64,000 bases of DNA from NCBI RefSeq assembly GCF_033542235.1, contig NZ_JAWRCU010000009.1, positions 124,001 to 188,000 of the forward strand, given 5' to 3'. The translations under genes were made by a program, and so were the position numbers. Shown here piece after piece: positions 43,601 to 52,666 of the stretch. The notes under the pieces are model-generated. The model made no database searches, was not told where the DNA came from, and saw nothing but the letters and a program-made list of their open reading frames with translations. Positions within the stretch are counted from its first letter, which is position 1. Every line of letters begins with the position of its first letter. The DNA is from JAWRCU01 sp033542235. Lineage in GTDB: Bacteria; Pseudomonadota; Alphaproteobacteria; Rhizobiales; Rhizobiaceae.

Positions 43601-46600
43601 GGCGAGCGCCTCCGACGGCAAGCGGACCGAATTGTCGGGATAGAGGAGATAGCGCATGAGGCGCTGAACGTTCGCCGCCTCGGCAAGCGTCAGCCCGATA
43701 TGCCTGGTTTGCACCTGCGAGCGGGTCCAGGACAGCATGTTCTGGCGCTGGAAGCTCTCCGGATGCTGCATGCGCGCCATGGTTTCCTCGACTTCCTGGC
43801 GCGTCTTGCCGACCACTGTCCAGAAGGTCACCGAAACCTTCTTGCGGGCGGGGACGCGGACCTGCCGCCTGAGCGACAGGATCGGGTCGAGCACGAAACC
43901 AGCATTGCCGGAGAGCCGCGCACCCGGCTGCAGCACCGCCGGATCCATGATGGTCCGGCCGCGGCCGATGAAGGCGCGGCGGTCGGTCTCGGCCTCGGTG
44001 AAGCGCGACGAGCCGGAACTGTCTTCGACGAAATGGGCGAGCTCGACCGGCGGTTCGCTCGGCGAATACGGCCGTCGCCGGGCAAAGATGACGCGGTTCT
44101 CCGGTCCGATCTCCGTCTCGACGAACATTTTCGAGAATGCCGGATGCGCATTGTCCGTTGCTTCCGGAGCAAGCACCAGCTCGGCGTAGGAGGTCACTTC
44201 GATGAAGCGGTTGGTATCCCCGTCGTTCCAGATCGTAACGCGCCGCCCTTCGCCATCGCCCTCGCTGATGACGATGCTCTCGACCTCCGTCCGCAATGTG
44301 CCGACGGTCTTGAAGAAGCAGGCCTTCTCGTCACTGAAATGGGCCCTTGTCTTCTCGCCCTCGACGGCCTTGGGCTCGGCAGTGGCCGACCACCACTCGC
44401 CGCTCTCGGCATCGCGAAGGAAGAGGAATGTGCCCATGCGGTCTTCGGTCGGATCCGCGTGCCAGCGCGTGATCGCGACATCGCCGTAGCGGCTGTAACC
44501 GGCGCCGGTCGCCGTGACCATCACCGAATACTGGCCGTTGGACATAACGCTCGTGGCCTTCAACGCGCGTGCCGGATCCGGGATAGAGCGGCTATCCGGG
44601 CTGTCGGAGACAACGTCGAAGGCGCCGCGCTCCAGGACCTCGGTGCGCACCGCTGTCGTCTGGATGTTGCGCGGTGCTTTCTCCTGCAGAAGCAGTTCGG
44701 CCGACTCGATCACCGGGTCGCTATGGAAGCGCTCGCGCATGCGGCCTTCGAAGATGACGTTGGCGATCGCGGCCACCACCATGCCCTGGTGGTGCGCATA
44801 GTAGTTGTAGACGACAGCGTGATTGCTGCCCTCCGGTACCCGCTGCGGCGTGAAGTCGATCGCGTCGTAGAAGCCGAAATGGCCAAGGCCGCCGATCGAG
44901 CGCAGCCACTCGAGATTCTGCACGGCGTCGCGCGGCCTGAATTGCGAGGCGAGCACGGTCGCATATGGCGCGATCACCGTATTCTGTGCCAACCCTCGCT
45001 TGAGGCCGAGCCCCGGCACGCCGAAATTCGTGTACTGGTAGGTCATCTCACGGTCGCGCGCATTGAATGCCGCTTCCGAAATGCCCCACGGAATGCCCTT
45101 GGAGCGTCCGTACTGGATCTGCCGCTTGATGATCAGATTGCTGGTCTGGTTGAGGATGCCGCCCTGTGGCTCCTTCATGACAAGCGGCGGCATCAGATAT
45201 TCGAACATCGAACCGGACCACGACATCAGAGCGCCGGAAAAGCCGATCTCGACGATGGGCCGACCGAGCCGGAACCAGTGGTTGGTCGGGATATCGCCCT
45301 TGGCGATCGCAAAAAGGCTGGCGAGCCGCGCTTCGGAGGCAAGCAGGTCGTAGCATGCCTCGTCGAGCTGCCGATCCTCGACCCGATAGCCGATCGAGAG
45401 CAGGTTGCGGTCACGCCGCAAGAGGAACGAGAAATCCATTCGGAAAGCGATGAGGCGGGCTCGCTCGCGCAGCTTCACCAGCTTGCCACGCATCGCCTCG
45501 ATGGCGCGCTCGTCGAAATGCGAGTCGCTGACATGCGCTTCAGCCGTCACCTCGAGCTTCGATGCCCAGCGCGACAGATCCTCGCTCAGGCTCGAGCCGA
45601 TCTCCTGATGGATCGCCGTGGCCAGCTTGCGGATCTCGCCGGCGAGCACGACAAGGTTGAGCGTGCGGATCGCCGCCGTCTCCGGTTCATTGCGGACCGT
45701 GTCGATTGCTCGGCGTATGCCTGAAATGCGCTCGCGCAGCCGTTGGCGGAGCGGCCTGAGCTGGCGGCGGTCGTCGGGCAGCGCCGCCAGGCTCTCTTCA
45801 AGGATCATCACGACGTCGAGCAGGCCGTGGAAGTCGCCTTCCAGGAAGGCGGCGGGCGCCATCGCCCATTCGTTGCAGGCGGCCGAGACGGCGACCAGAT
45901 GGCCGGCGAGATTGCCGCTGTCGACGGCCGACACATAAGCAGGAAGCAGCGGCTTCAGCGTTCGCGTCTCGTACCAGTTGTAGAGATGGCCGCGATATGT
46001 CTCGAGCTTTTCGATCGTTCCGATCGTCGCCTCCAGCCTTTGGACCGCGTCGGCGAGGCTGATCCAGCCGAAATCGCGAGCCGACACTACCGACAGGAGA
46101 TAGACGCCGATGTTGGTCGCGGAGGTTCGCGGCGCAATCAGCGGCGTAGGGGTCTCCTGGTAGTTGTCCGGCGGCAGGTGATTGTGTTCTTCCGTGGTGA
46201 AGGTCTCGAAGTAAAGCCATGTGCGGCGGCCATAGGCACGCAGCTTCGCCTTGTCGGCTTCGGCGACGATCAGCCGGTCTTCGGTTTCGGCCGAGCGGCT
46301 GAACAGCCAGGCAAAGGCAGGCGACGCCGTCCAGAACAACGCGAAGATGAACGCCACGCCTGCGCCGCTCGAGCCTGCCGCGAGCGGTATCGCGAGCCCG
46401 ACCAGCGCGATGACCACCGCGCCGTACATCAGGCTGTAGTAGCCTGAGAGCGTGTTTTTGCCGAGCTTGAAGGCCTGCGATGCCGTGCGCCATTCGAGCA
46501 GATGCTTACGGCTGACGAACACGCGGTAGAGCGTGCGTCCGATGGCATCGGCCATCAGCCAGGCCGTATGGGCAAGCAGCACGACACGCATCGCAACCTG

Positions 46601-49219
46601 TGCGGTCGCGACGGCGAACTCGCGCAGCAGCGCGCTGAAATGGCCGCGCACTGTAGCATCGCGGTCCTTCGGCACGATCGCATCGATGACGTCATAAGTC
46701 GGCGCCATGAACAGCATCAGGATCAGCAATGCCTGGAACTGGGCGGCAAGATCGAAGGGCAGCGCGGTCCAACCGGCGATCGACGCCATCACCCATGAGA
46801 TCGGGGTGAGCGTGCGGCGTAAATTGTCGACCATCTTCCAGCGAGACAGGGGAGGGACGCCCGGCGGCTGCCCGAAAATATAGCCGAGCAACTGCCAGTC
46901 GCCGCGCGCCCAGCGGTGCTGGCGCGAGGCGTCGACGTCGTAGCGGGTCGGATAGTCTTCGACGAGCTCGACATCCGTGACGAGCGCCGCATGCGCGAAG
47001 GCGCCTTCGAGCAGGTCATGGCTCAGCACCTCGTTCTCGGCAATACGGCCCTTGATGGACCATTCGACGGCATCGACGTGATAGATGCCCTTGCCGGTGA
47101 AGGTGCCTTGATCGAAGACGTCCTGATAGACGTCCGAGACCGCGAACACATAAGGGTCAAGACCGCGATGGGCCGAGAATATGCGCTGGAAGAAGGACGC
47201 CTCGTCGCCGGTCGTCAGCGAAGCCGTGACGCGCGGCTGCAATATGCCATAACCGCGGAGGATCCGGCCTGCCTTCTCGTCGATGCGCGGCCGGTTGAGC
47301 GGGTGGACGAGCTTGCCGACCAGCTTGATCACCGCGTCGCGCGTCATGCGCGTGTCGGCGTCGAGCGTCATCACATGGATGACATCGTTCGGCAGCTCGG
47401 TGTCGGATGGCAGGAACGTCGTGTCGGCGTCGTTGCGGAGCAGCATGTTGAGCTCATGCAGCTTGCCGCGCTTGCGCTCCCAGCCCATCCAGCAGCCTTC
47501 GGACTCGTTGTAGAGCCGGCGCCGGTGCAGGAGGTGGAAACGGACGCCCTCGACCATCGGATGCCGTTCGTTGAGCCGCTGAACTTCGGCTCGCGCATAT
47601 TCCAGCACTTCCAGGTCGTGGGCCGACTGCTCGACCGGGCTGTCCGGCCAATCGGAGAGGAGGGCGAAGTAGATGTCGCCGCCCATATTGGCCAGGAAGT
47701 GCACTTCCAGATTGCGGAGGCTTTCGTCGACGTCGTCGCGCGAGCCGATCAGAGCCGGCACCACCACCAGAGTGCGCGCGCTCGCCGGCACTCCCTCCTT
47801 GTACTCGTAGCCGATCAGCTGGGAAGGCTTGAGCGCAAGCAGCACGATCTTGCTGAACATGCTCATGCCTGCTTCGAACGCCGGAAGCGCCGACAGGATG
47901 AGGATCAACGTGATCCAACCGTCCGACAGGCCGATATTGTCGAGCGCTTTCCCTGTGAATGCCAGCAAAAGCGCTGCCAGGATGAGCACCGGCACGAAAA
48001 TGCCGACCCAGTTGGTCTTGCGGTAGGCACGCCAAAGCTTTGTCAGGAAGGGGATCCGGTAGCCGATCGCCGCCTCCAGCTCGCCCAAGCGATCGCCCGC
48101 CAGGAAGAAGCCGATGTCGGCAGTATCGGAACCTTCGGCAGCCGCCTGCTTGGAAAGCGCGATGGCGCGCTCGGCAACACCGAATTCGGTAAGCTCGGAA
48201 CCCTTCGCCAGTTCTTCGATCTTGGTGCGGTACCGGTCGCGCGACGAGAAATCGAGGTCCGAGAACCTGACTTCCTTGCGCAGCAGCTCGTCGACCTTGC
48301 TGATCTCCTCGAACCAGACCGTCCATTCGACATCATTGATGAGCCTCAGCCCGCGCACGATGTTGGCCATGGTCACATTGCCGGACGACAGCGTCTGGTG
48401 CTCGGCGAAGATGGTCGCCTCGGCATGGGTGCCGTGACGCTCGAGCTCGTCTTCGAGCCACATCAGCGCTCGGCCCGCACTCTGCGAGCCGTCGCGCAGG
48501 CGGTGCAGGAGCTGGGTGGCGAAGGTGGTGTCCAGCGCATGCGCGGCATAGCCGGCGAGCATGGCGGGGGTGCCTTCATTGCCGCCTTCGATCGCGAGCT
48601 TGTCGGCAAGCGTGTTGGCGAGCAGTCGCATGTCGCGCGAGCGGTTGACCCTGTCCGCGATCCGCCTGAGGTTCTCGATCAGCACGAACCGCAAAAGCGA
48701 TGGCAGTGCCCAGAGCTCGCCGATTTTCAGTGGATCGACCGACTGGTAGCCTTCGACGACTGCCTCGAACATCGCCGCCGAGACCGAGCTGTCGGAATGC
48801 GCGACATAGGCCCAGGCTATCGCGAGCGCCCGCGGGATGGGCGCCTCTCCGCCGAACGATTCCGCGGGCAGCTCCTTGTAGAAGCGTCGCGGCAGATCGC
48901 GCTTGACCTGGAAGACGGTCTCTTCGATCAGATAGTAGTTGTCGAGCAGCCATTGCGCGGCCGGCGTGACCACCTCGCCCCGGGCCTGCGCCTCGTTCAT
49001 CGTCCGGTAGACTTGCAGGATCTTCTTGCCGTTCTCGCGGATGCGGCGCTGGAAATCGAAGGCCGTGTAGCAAGGGACGGCGGACTTCTTGCGGGCGAGG
49101 TCCTCGCCGAGCTTCCTGAGGTTGGCTTCGTGATAGAAGGTTGAGCGGATCGGCGCAGCGTTGACAGGCAAGGGCTTGACTGCGCCCTTGAGCAAGGACG
49201 GGTCGGTCTGGATATTCAT
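40700..49219 (-). CDS. ndvB: Cyclic beta-1,2-glucan synthase NdvB/ChvB
   Basis: This 2839-residue inner-membrane enzyme makes cyclic beta-1,2-glucan for osmoadaptation and host interaction. A cytoplasmic start is followed by membrane segments near residues 405-460 (FVPVLILAALLLAF). The GT84 domain follows, with VMTLDADTRM (about residue 619) and the RQHRWARGDWQ motif (about 768). More helices lie near 830-1000, then a glycoamylase-like domain (residues about 1370-1530, KRGLAQNTVIAPYATVLASQ). The C-terminal GH94 phosphorylase-like part has LILGGDWNDGMNRVG (about 2521), which adjusts chain length. Its length matches the roughly 2800-residue family size. Confidence 0.98.
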   Translation of the reverse strand: MNIQTDPSLLKGAVKPLPVNAAPIRSTFYHEANLRKLGEDLARKKSAVPCYTAFDFQRRIRENGKKILQVYRTMNEAQARGEVVTPAAQWLLDNYYLIEETVFQVKRDLPRRFYKELPAESFGGEAPIPRALAIAWAYVAHSDSSVSAAMFEAVVEGYQSVDPLKIGELWALPSLLRFVLIENLRRIADRVNRSRDMRLLANTLADKLAIEGGNEGTPAMLAGYAAHALDTTFATQLLHRLRDGSQSAGRALMWLEDELERHGTHAEATIFAEHQTLSSGNVTMANIVRGLRLINDVEWTVWFEEISKVDELLRKEVRFSDLDFSSRDRYRTKIEELAKGSELTEFGVAERAIALSKQAAAEGSDTADIGFFLAGDRLGELEAAIGYRIPFLTKLWRAYRKTNWVGIFVPVLILAALLLAFTGKALDNIGLSDGWITLILILSALPAFEAGMSMFSKIVLLALKPSQLIGYEYKEGVPASARTLVVVPALIGSRDDVDESLRNLEVHFLANMGGDIYFALLSDWPDSPVEQSAHDLEVLEYARAEVQRLNERHPMVEGVRFHLLHRRRLYNESEGCWMGWERKRGKLHELNMLLRNDADTTFLPSDTELPNDVIHVMTLDADTRMTRDAVIKLVGKLVHPLNRPRIDEKAGRILRGYGILQPRVTASLTTGDEASFFQRIFSAHRGLDPYVFAVSDVYQDVFDQGTFTGKGIYHVDAVEWSIKGRIAENEVLSHDLLEGAFAHAALVTDVELVEDYPTRYDVDASRQHRWARGDWQLLGYIFGQPPGVPPLSRWKMVDNLRRTLTPISWVMASIAGWTALPFDLAAQFQALLILMLFMAPTYDVIDAIVPKDRDATVRGHFSALLREFAVATAQVAMRVVLLAHTAWLMADAIGRTLYRVFVSRKHLLEWRTASQAFKLGKNTLSGYYSLMYGAVVIALVGLAIPLAAGSSGAGVAFIFALFWTASPAFAWLFSRSAETEDRLIVAEADKAKLRAYGRRTWLYFETFTTEEHNHLPPDNYQETPTPLIAPRTSATNIGVYLLSVVSARDFGWISLADAVQRLEATIGTIEKLETYRGHLYNWYETRTLKPLLPAYVSAVDSGNLAGHLVAVSAACNEWAMAPAAFLEGDFHGLLDVVMILEESLAALPDDRRQLRPLRQRLRERISGIRRAIDTVRNEPETAAIRTLNLVVLAGEIRKLATAIHQEIGSSLSEDLSRWASKLEVTAEAHVSDSHFDERAIEAMRGKLVKLRERARLIAFRMDFSFLLRRDRNLLSIGYRVEDRQLDEACYDLLASEARLASLFAIAKGDIPTNHWFRLGRPIVEIGFSGALMSWSGSMFEYLMPPLVMKEPQGGILNQTSNLIIKRQIQYGRSKGIPWGISEAAFNARDREMTYQYTNFGVPGLGLKRGLAQNTVIAPYATVLASQFRPRDAVQNLEWLRSIGGLGHFGFYDAIDFTPQRVPEGSNHAVVYNYYAHHQGMVVAAIANVIFEGRMRERFHSDPVIESAELLLQEKAPRNIQTTAVRTEVLERGAFDVVSDSPDSRSIPDPARALKATSVMSNGQYSVMVTATGAGYSRYGDVAITRWHADPTEDRMGTFLFLRDAESGEWWSATAEPKAVEGEKTRAHFSDEKACFFKTVGTLRTEVESIVISEGDGEGRRVTIWNDGDTNRFIEVTSYAELVLAPEATDNAHPAFSKMFVETEIGPENRVIFARRRPYSPSEPPVELAHFVEDSSGSSRFTEAETDRRAFIGRGRTIMDPAVLQPGARLSGNAGFVLDPILSLRRQVRVPARKKVSVTFWTVVGKTRQEVEETMARMQHPESFQRQNMLSWTRSQVQTRHIGLTLAEAANVQRLMRYLLYPDNSVRLPSEALAAGLSQQSALWPTSISGDFPIFVLRISDVSDLEIVASALRMQEYLRARGVVADLAILNEQASSYVQDLQQAIERLCDNSRIRSGEQGPRQHIFAVRRDLMDERTYRTLLSAGAIVLHTRNGPIFDQIERAELGELQVKFPATEEGEPVPSVARPLAVASEIPEVEPDGSDLAFWNGYGGFAKGGREYVVRLAGNRTTPHPWINVISNRSFGFHTSAEGASFTWSRNSRDFQLTPWSNDPVRNRSGEAIYIHDQGSGRAFSPFAAVVRDAAATYEARHGQGYSIFSATHGNIDTELTQVVDPADPVKISRLTIRNNGPSSVSLRVYAYAEWVLGTNRTRTAPFILPSQDERTGALLAHNPYALDFSERVAFLAGDTAAQSVTTDRSTFIGSGSVEWPTAVTTGATLPGTVEAGRDPCAALAHDLEISPGGEASLLFLLGDADSPGGASALVERHRDRDFGERLAEAQQTWDHFLGTLQVETPDPAFNAVVNRWLPYQALACRIRARTAFYQASGAFGFRDQLQDTLAFLLHDPSLAREQILTAASRQFPEGDVQHWWLPRTGAGVRTMISDDLVWLAYATAHYIAVTGDEAILAEETTYIEGPQLKPGEHDAFYTPEISKTKATLYEHCARALDLAIKRTGASGLPLILGGDWNDGMNRVGEKGKGESVWLGWLLARALTDFRPFAKAAGDKQRDDAWRKHAKNLKKALEAAGWDGEWYRRGSYDDGTPLGSRLSEECRIDAIAQAWSVLSGQGGPERALTAMRSGLRMLADDELQIIKLFTPPFDKTEHDPGYIKSYPPGVRENGGQYTHGAIWFVIALAELGLADEAWRCFRMLMPANHALDQAAADRYRVEPYVVAADIYSVGPLAGRGGWTWYTGSAGWLYRAAVEAILGIRRAGNTVSVKPALPPGWNGFAATLKLDGGTYRIVVERDPSASEPVMEFGGRRLEHCAFELSGDGDFEVRVRLA

Positions 49220-49641
49220 AAATCAATTTTCCGTAGGCGTCCCCCCGGCGCCGCAGCGCCAGGACAAGACTAAACCGTTTCGACGACGTTTGGTTGCGTC
49301 ACAGGGGCACAGCCAAGCTGACAGGATGTTAGCGCGGCGCGACGACCAAATCGACATTCTTGGCATTATTGCGGCGATCCTCGCGTCTGGGTTGGGTTTC
49401 CTGCTCCTTCGAGAAGGGAAATCCAAGCTTGTTCCGCGTCGTAGGGCACGAAACGCCCGACATTTGCGGTGCCGGGCCGGATGGCAGTCTCCTCGAATGG
49501 CCACTCAGGCCCAAGACTGGGTGCCGCGGCGCGAAGGGGTGCCATACCTGCGTTATATAGATGATATCGCGCATTCATGTGACCGTGGATGAATTTGTCA
49601 TATTTCGTCCGGCAGATGGGCGCCTCCCTGGCCGGGCCCGC
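49220..49641. other. Intergenic region upstream of ndvB without a supported gene
   Basis: The 422 bp carry overlapping open frames on both strands (longest about 90-140 codons), but none has a convincing ribosome site, composition or domain. The ndvB promoter should lie here; I see no clear -35/-10 pair. Confidence 0.5.
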
Positions 49642-50889
49642 TCAATTCTGGGCCGGCGTTACGGTGTTGTGCATGATGAGTGCCACGAGGGCGCCTGACG
49701 CGAAGGTCAGCGCGGCGACAGTTGCGATGGCCCAGGCGAGGCCGAAGAGGTCGGCGATGATCCCGGCGCAAAGCGCGCCGATTGCATAGCCGAGGTCGCG
49801 CCAGAAGCGGTAGACACTGAGCGCGCGCGCCCGCCAGGACGGATGAGAGGCATCGGAGACTGCCGCGATCAGGCTCGGATAGACCATGGCGGTACCCAGC
49901 CCCAGCAGCAGGCTTGCCAGGAACCACCAGCCAAAATTCGCGGTGGCGGCAGTGAGGAAGAGTGCCGCGGCCTGCACCCACATGCCGGCGACGATCAAGC
50001 CTTTGCGGCCCCAACGGTCGCTGAGCGGCCCCGTGACGATCTGAAGCACGCCCCAGGTCGCGGGATAGATCGCCTTCAGCATGCCGATGCGCTCGACGGC
50101 GAGCCCGTGGGCAGCGAAGAAGAGCGGGAATATGCCCCAGCTCATGCCGTCATTTAGGTTGTTGACGAGCCCAGCCTGCGAGGCTGCGAACAGGTTGCGG
50201 TCACGCCAGCTGGTCAGCGCGAAAACGTCCCGGAAGCCGAGCTTCGATGCCTCCCTCGGATGGCTGGCCAGTTCCAGCCGCAGGTGCTCGCGCGTGTCGC
50301 GCACCAGCAGGACCGACAAGGTGGTCCCAATGATCGCGTAGGCGACCCCGAGATAGATCGGCACCGGACGCAGGCCGTACCGGGCTGCAAGATAGCCGGT
50401 CAGGAAGGCCGTGACCCCGACCGCGACATAGCCGGCGAACTCGTTCAGGCCGACAGCGAGGCCGCGTGCTTTCGGGCCAACCAGGTCGATCTTCATGATG
50501 ACGGTCATCGACCAGGCCAGCCCTTGGCTGATCCCGAGCAGCCCGTTGGCGGCGACCACCCATGCCCAGCTCGGCGCCCACACGATCATGAACGGCACCG
50601 GTAGAGCCGCAAGCCAGCCGAGCACAAGCACGCGCTTGCGGCCCCATTTGTCGGCGAGCTGGCCGGAGACGAGATTGGCGAGCGCCTTCACCACGCCGAA
50701 GCTGACGATGAAGGACACCACGAGCGTCGTCGAGGTGATGCCGAACTCCTCGGAGCCGATAAGCGGGACCACAGTGCGCTCGATGCCGACCATGCCTCCG
50801 ACGAAGGCATTGATCAGCACCAGGAGCGCGAACTGGCGCCAATTTGCCTTGAGGCCGAGGGCGACGGTCGAAAGACCTGTCGAGGTCAT
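49642..50889 (-). CDS. MFS transporter divergent from an ArsR-rhodanese regulator
   Basis: The product has twelve hydrophobic segments and MFS motifs: motif A (GQLADKWGRKRVLVLGW) after helix 2 and its repeat GPLSDRWGRKGLIVAG in the second half. I use the ATG at 50889 (415 residues); the frame's first ATG at 50937 overlaps a likely operator and has no ribosome site. Its substrate is unknown; the partner regulator suggests a metal, metalloid or sulfur species. Confidence 0.8.
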   Translation of the reverse strand: MTSTGLSTVALGLKANWRQFALLVLINAFVGGMVGIERTVVPLIGSEEFGITSTTLVVSFIVSFGVVKALANLVSGQLADKWGRKRVLVLGWLAALPVPFMIVWAPSWAWVVAANGLLGISQGLAWSMTVIMKIDLVGPKARGLAVGLNEFAGYVAVGVTAFLTGYLAARYGLRPVPIYLGVAYAIIGTTLSVLLVRDTREHLRLELASHPREASKLGFRDVFALTSWRDRNLFAASQAGLVNNLNDGMSWGIFPLFFAAHGLAVERIGMLKAIYPATWGVLQIVTGPLSDRWGRKGLIVAGMWVQAAALFLTAATANFGWWFLASLLLGLGTAMVYPSLIAAVSDASHPSWRARALSVYRFWRDLGYAIGALCAGIIADLFGLAWAIATVAALTFASGALVALIMHNTVTPAQN

Positions 50890-50931
50890 GCGGCGGTTCC
50901 AGCATTGCCCGAGCTTGACAAGCCGGCTCAG

Positions 50932-50959
50932 GCTCATTCAATCATTCAATTGAGTGAGC
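50932..50959. promoter_or_regulatory. Inverted repeat between MFS gene and ArsR-rhodanese gene
   Basis: GCTCATTCAAT-N6-ATTGAGTGAGC has 11-bp arms with a single mismatch. It sits between the divergent genes, 21 bases before the ArsR-rhodanese ATG. Such TTCAAT-type dyads are typical ArsR-family operators. Confidence 0.65.
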
Positions 50960-50979
50960 TATTGTCGCCTGGGAGCGCA

Positions 50980-51645
50980 ATGTCAATTCGCAATCCGAAG
51001 CAGGCTCTCTACGCGGAATTCGCTGCCGTCGCCAAGGCGCTCGGACATCCGCATCGGCTCGAGCTCATCGAGCAACTGGCGCAGGGAGCGCGCAGTGTCG
51101 AAGCCCTGTCGGCAAAGCTCGGCCTGCCGGTCGCCAACACATCGCAGCACCTGCAGAGCTTGCGGCGCGCGGGCCTCGTCGCTGCCGAGCGCGACGGTAA
51201 GTTCGTGATCTATCGGCTTGCCGGCGACACGGTGCTTGCGCTCTTCGCCGCGCTGCGGACCGTGGGCGAGAGCAATGTCGCGGAAGTCGACCGCATCCTG
51301 CGCACCTATTTCAACAAGCGCGACGACATGGAGCCGGTCACGCGCGAGGAGCTTGCGTCACTGATGCGCGACGACCTCGTTAAGGTCATAGACGTCAGGC
51401 CGGCGGACGAGTTCGCGCTCGGTCATGTGCCGGGAGCGATCAACGTCCCGCTCGCCGACCTCGATGCGCAGCTTTCAAGCTTCGAGCTCGATCGGGAGAT
51501 CGTTGCCTACTGCCGAGGGCCTTGGTGCGTCCTGTCCTTTGAGGCTGTTGCTGCGCTCCGCAAGCGCGGCCTGAGGGCGAGGCGCCTCGAGGACGGCATG
51601 CCGGAATGGCGGGCAGCGGGATTGCCGGTCGAAGCCTCCGCCTAG
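50980..51645 (+). CDS. ArsR family regulator fused to a rhodanese domain
   Basis: The 221-residue protein starts at the ATG at 50980 (GGGAGCGCA upstream). Residues 1-100 form an ArsR winged helix (KALGHPHRLELIEQLAQGA, LGLPVANTSQHLQSLRRAG, DGKFVIYRL). Residues 120-215 form a rhodanese domain (VIDVRPADEFALGHVPGAIN, with active loop AYCRGPWCVLS). The catalytic cysteine could sense persulfide, as in other ArsR-rhodanese fusions. Confidence 0.85.
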   Translation: MSIRNPKQALYAEFAAVAKALGHPHRLELIEQLAQGARSVEALSAKLGLPVANTSQHLQSLRRAGLVAAERDGKFVIYRLAGDTVLALFAALRTVGESNVAEVDRILRTYFNKRDDMEPVTREELASLMRDDLVKVIDVRPADEFALGHVPGAINVPLADLDAQLSSFELDREIVAYCRGPWCVLSFEAVAALRKRGLRARRLEDGMPEWRAAGLPVEASA

Positions 51646-51652
51646 CTGCCGT

Positions 51653-52579
51653 TCACCGCTCCGCCTGCAGGAACGGCTCCAGCTCGGCGCCGTCGAGCCC
51701 TGCTTCGGCGGCTATACGCCTGGCAAGCTCCACCGCCGCCGGGCGCGGCCGCCCTTCGGGCCGGTCGAGCCAGTAGGAAACGGGATTGAGCACCGTTCGC
51801 TCGTCGACCGCAACCAGCCTCCCTGCCTCCATATCGCCTTCGGTCAGCGGGGGCCTAGCAAGCGCGATGCCGAGCCCGTTCGCCGCCGCGTCGAGCACCA
51901 GATTGTAGTCTTCGAAGCGGCGATCCTGCGACCGCGGCCTGTAGTCGACGCCGTGCGCGCCGAGCCAGCTCCGCCAGCCTGACGCATCGGAATCGTGGAT
52001 AAGCGGAAATTTGAGCATCCTCTCCGGTGGGCCGCTGCCGATCTTCTTCGCGAGCTCCGGCGAGGCGACTGGAAAGATCTGCTCTTCGAAAAGCCGCACC
52101 GAGATGCGGCCGGGAATGCCGCCGCGCCCACAACGCACCGAGAGATCGATGCCCTCCTCGCCGATATCGTTCTGGCGCAGGTCCACCTCGAGCACGATGC
52201 GCAGCGCAGGCTCGCCCGCTTCCAGCCTGGCGAGCCGGGGGATCAGCCACAACCCGCAGATCGAGGGGATGGTGGCGAGCCTAACCACTGCCGCGCCGCG
52301 CGGCTCGGTCCAGCGGTCGGTATTGTCGGCGATCAGCGCGATGGCTTCGGTCGCCCGCAGGAATAGCCGGTTTCCCTCGATCGTCAGCGACACGCCGCGC
52401 GCGCCCCGCTCGAACACCTTGAAACCGAGCCAGTCTTCGAGCTTGGCAATCTGCCGGCTGACGGCGCCGTGCGTCAGGTTCAGCCTTTCGGCTGCCGCTG
52501 TGAAGCTGCCCGTGCGCGCTGCGACCTCGAAGGCATGGAGCGTATCGAGCGGGGGCAGGCTTCGCGAGCTGTGATCCAT
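51653..52579 (-). CDS. LysR family transcriptional regulator (GcvA-like)
   Basis: The product (308 residues from the ATG at 52579; a GTG at 52585 is an alternative) has the LysR helix-turn-helix LDTLHAFEVAARTGSFTAAAERLNLTHGAVSRQIAKLE and an effector domain with VRLATIPSICGLWLIPRL and ANGLGIALARPPL. It resembles the GcvA/TrpI branch. It faces the DMT exporter gene across 87 bp and probably controls it. Confidence 0.85.
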   Translation of the reverse strand: MDHSSRSLPPLDTLHAFEVAARTGSFTAAAERLNLTHGAVSRQIAKLEDWLGFKVFERGARGVSLTIEGNRLFLRATEAIALIADNTDRWTEPRGAAVVRLATIPSICGLWLIPRLARLEAGEPALRIVLEVDLRQNDIGEEGIDLSVRCGRGGIPGRISVRLFEEQIFPVASPELAKKIGSGPPERMLKFPLIHDSDASGWRSWLGAHGVDYRPRSQDRRFEDYNLVLDAAANGLGIALARPPLTEGDMEAGRLVAVDERTVLNPVSYWLDRPEGRPRPAAVELARRIAAEAGLDGAELEPFLQAER

Positions 52580-52666
52580 ACTCACAGCTGATCCTTGAAA
52601 CGTTCGTTTGTCAATCAGCTCGCGCCGACGCTAGTTCGGATCATGGATAATCGAGAAGGGGCCGCC

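Noticed and set aside
46916..49144. A 742-codon open frame on the plus strand
   Set aside because: It is the antisense shadow of ndvB; the high G+C content opens long frames opposite real genes. The same applies to the frames at 43583-45724, 42341-43381 and 41084-42310.
49161..49592. Small genes in the gap upstream of ndvB
   Set aside because: Several overlapping frames on both strands, none with a ribosome site or recognisable sequence.
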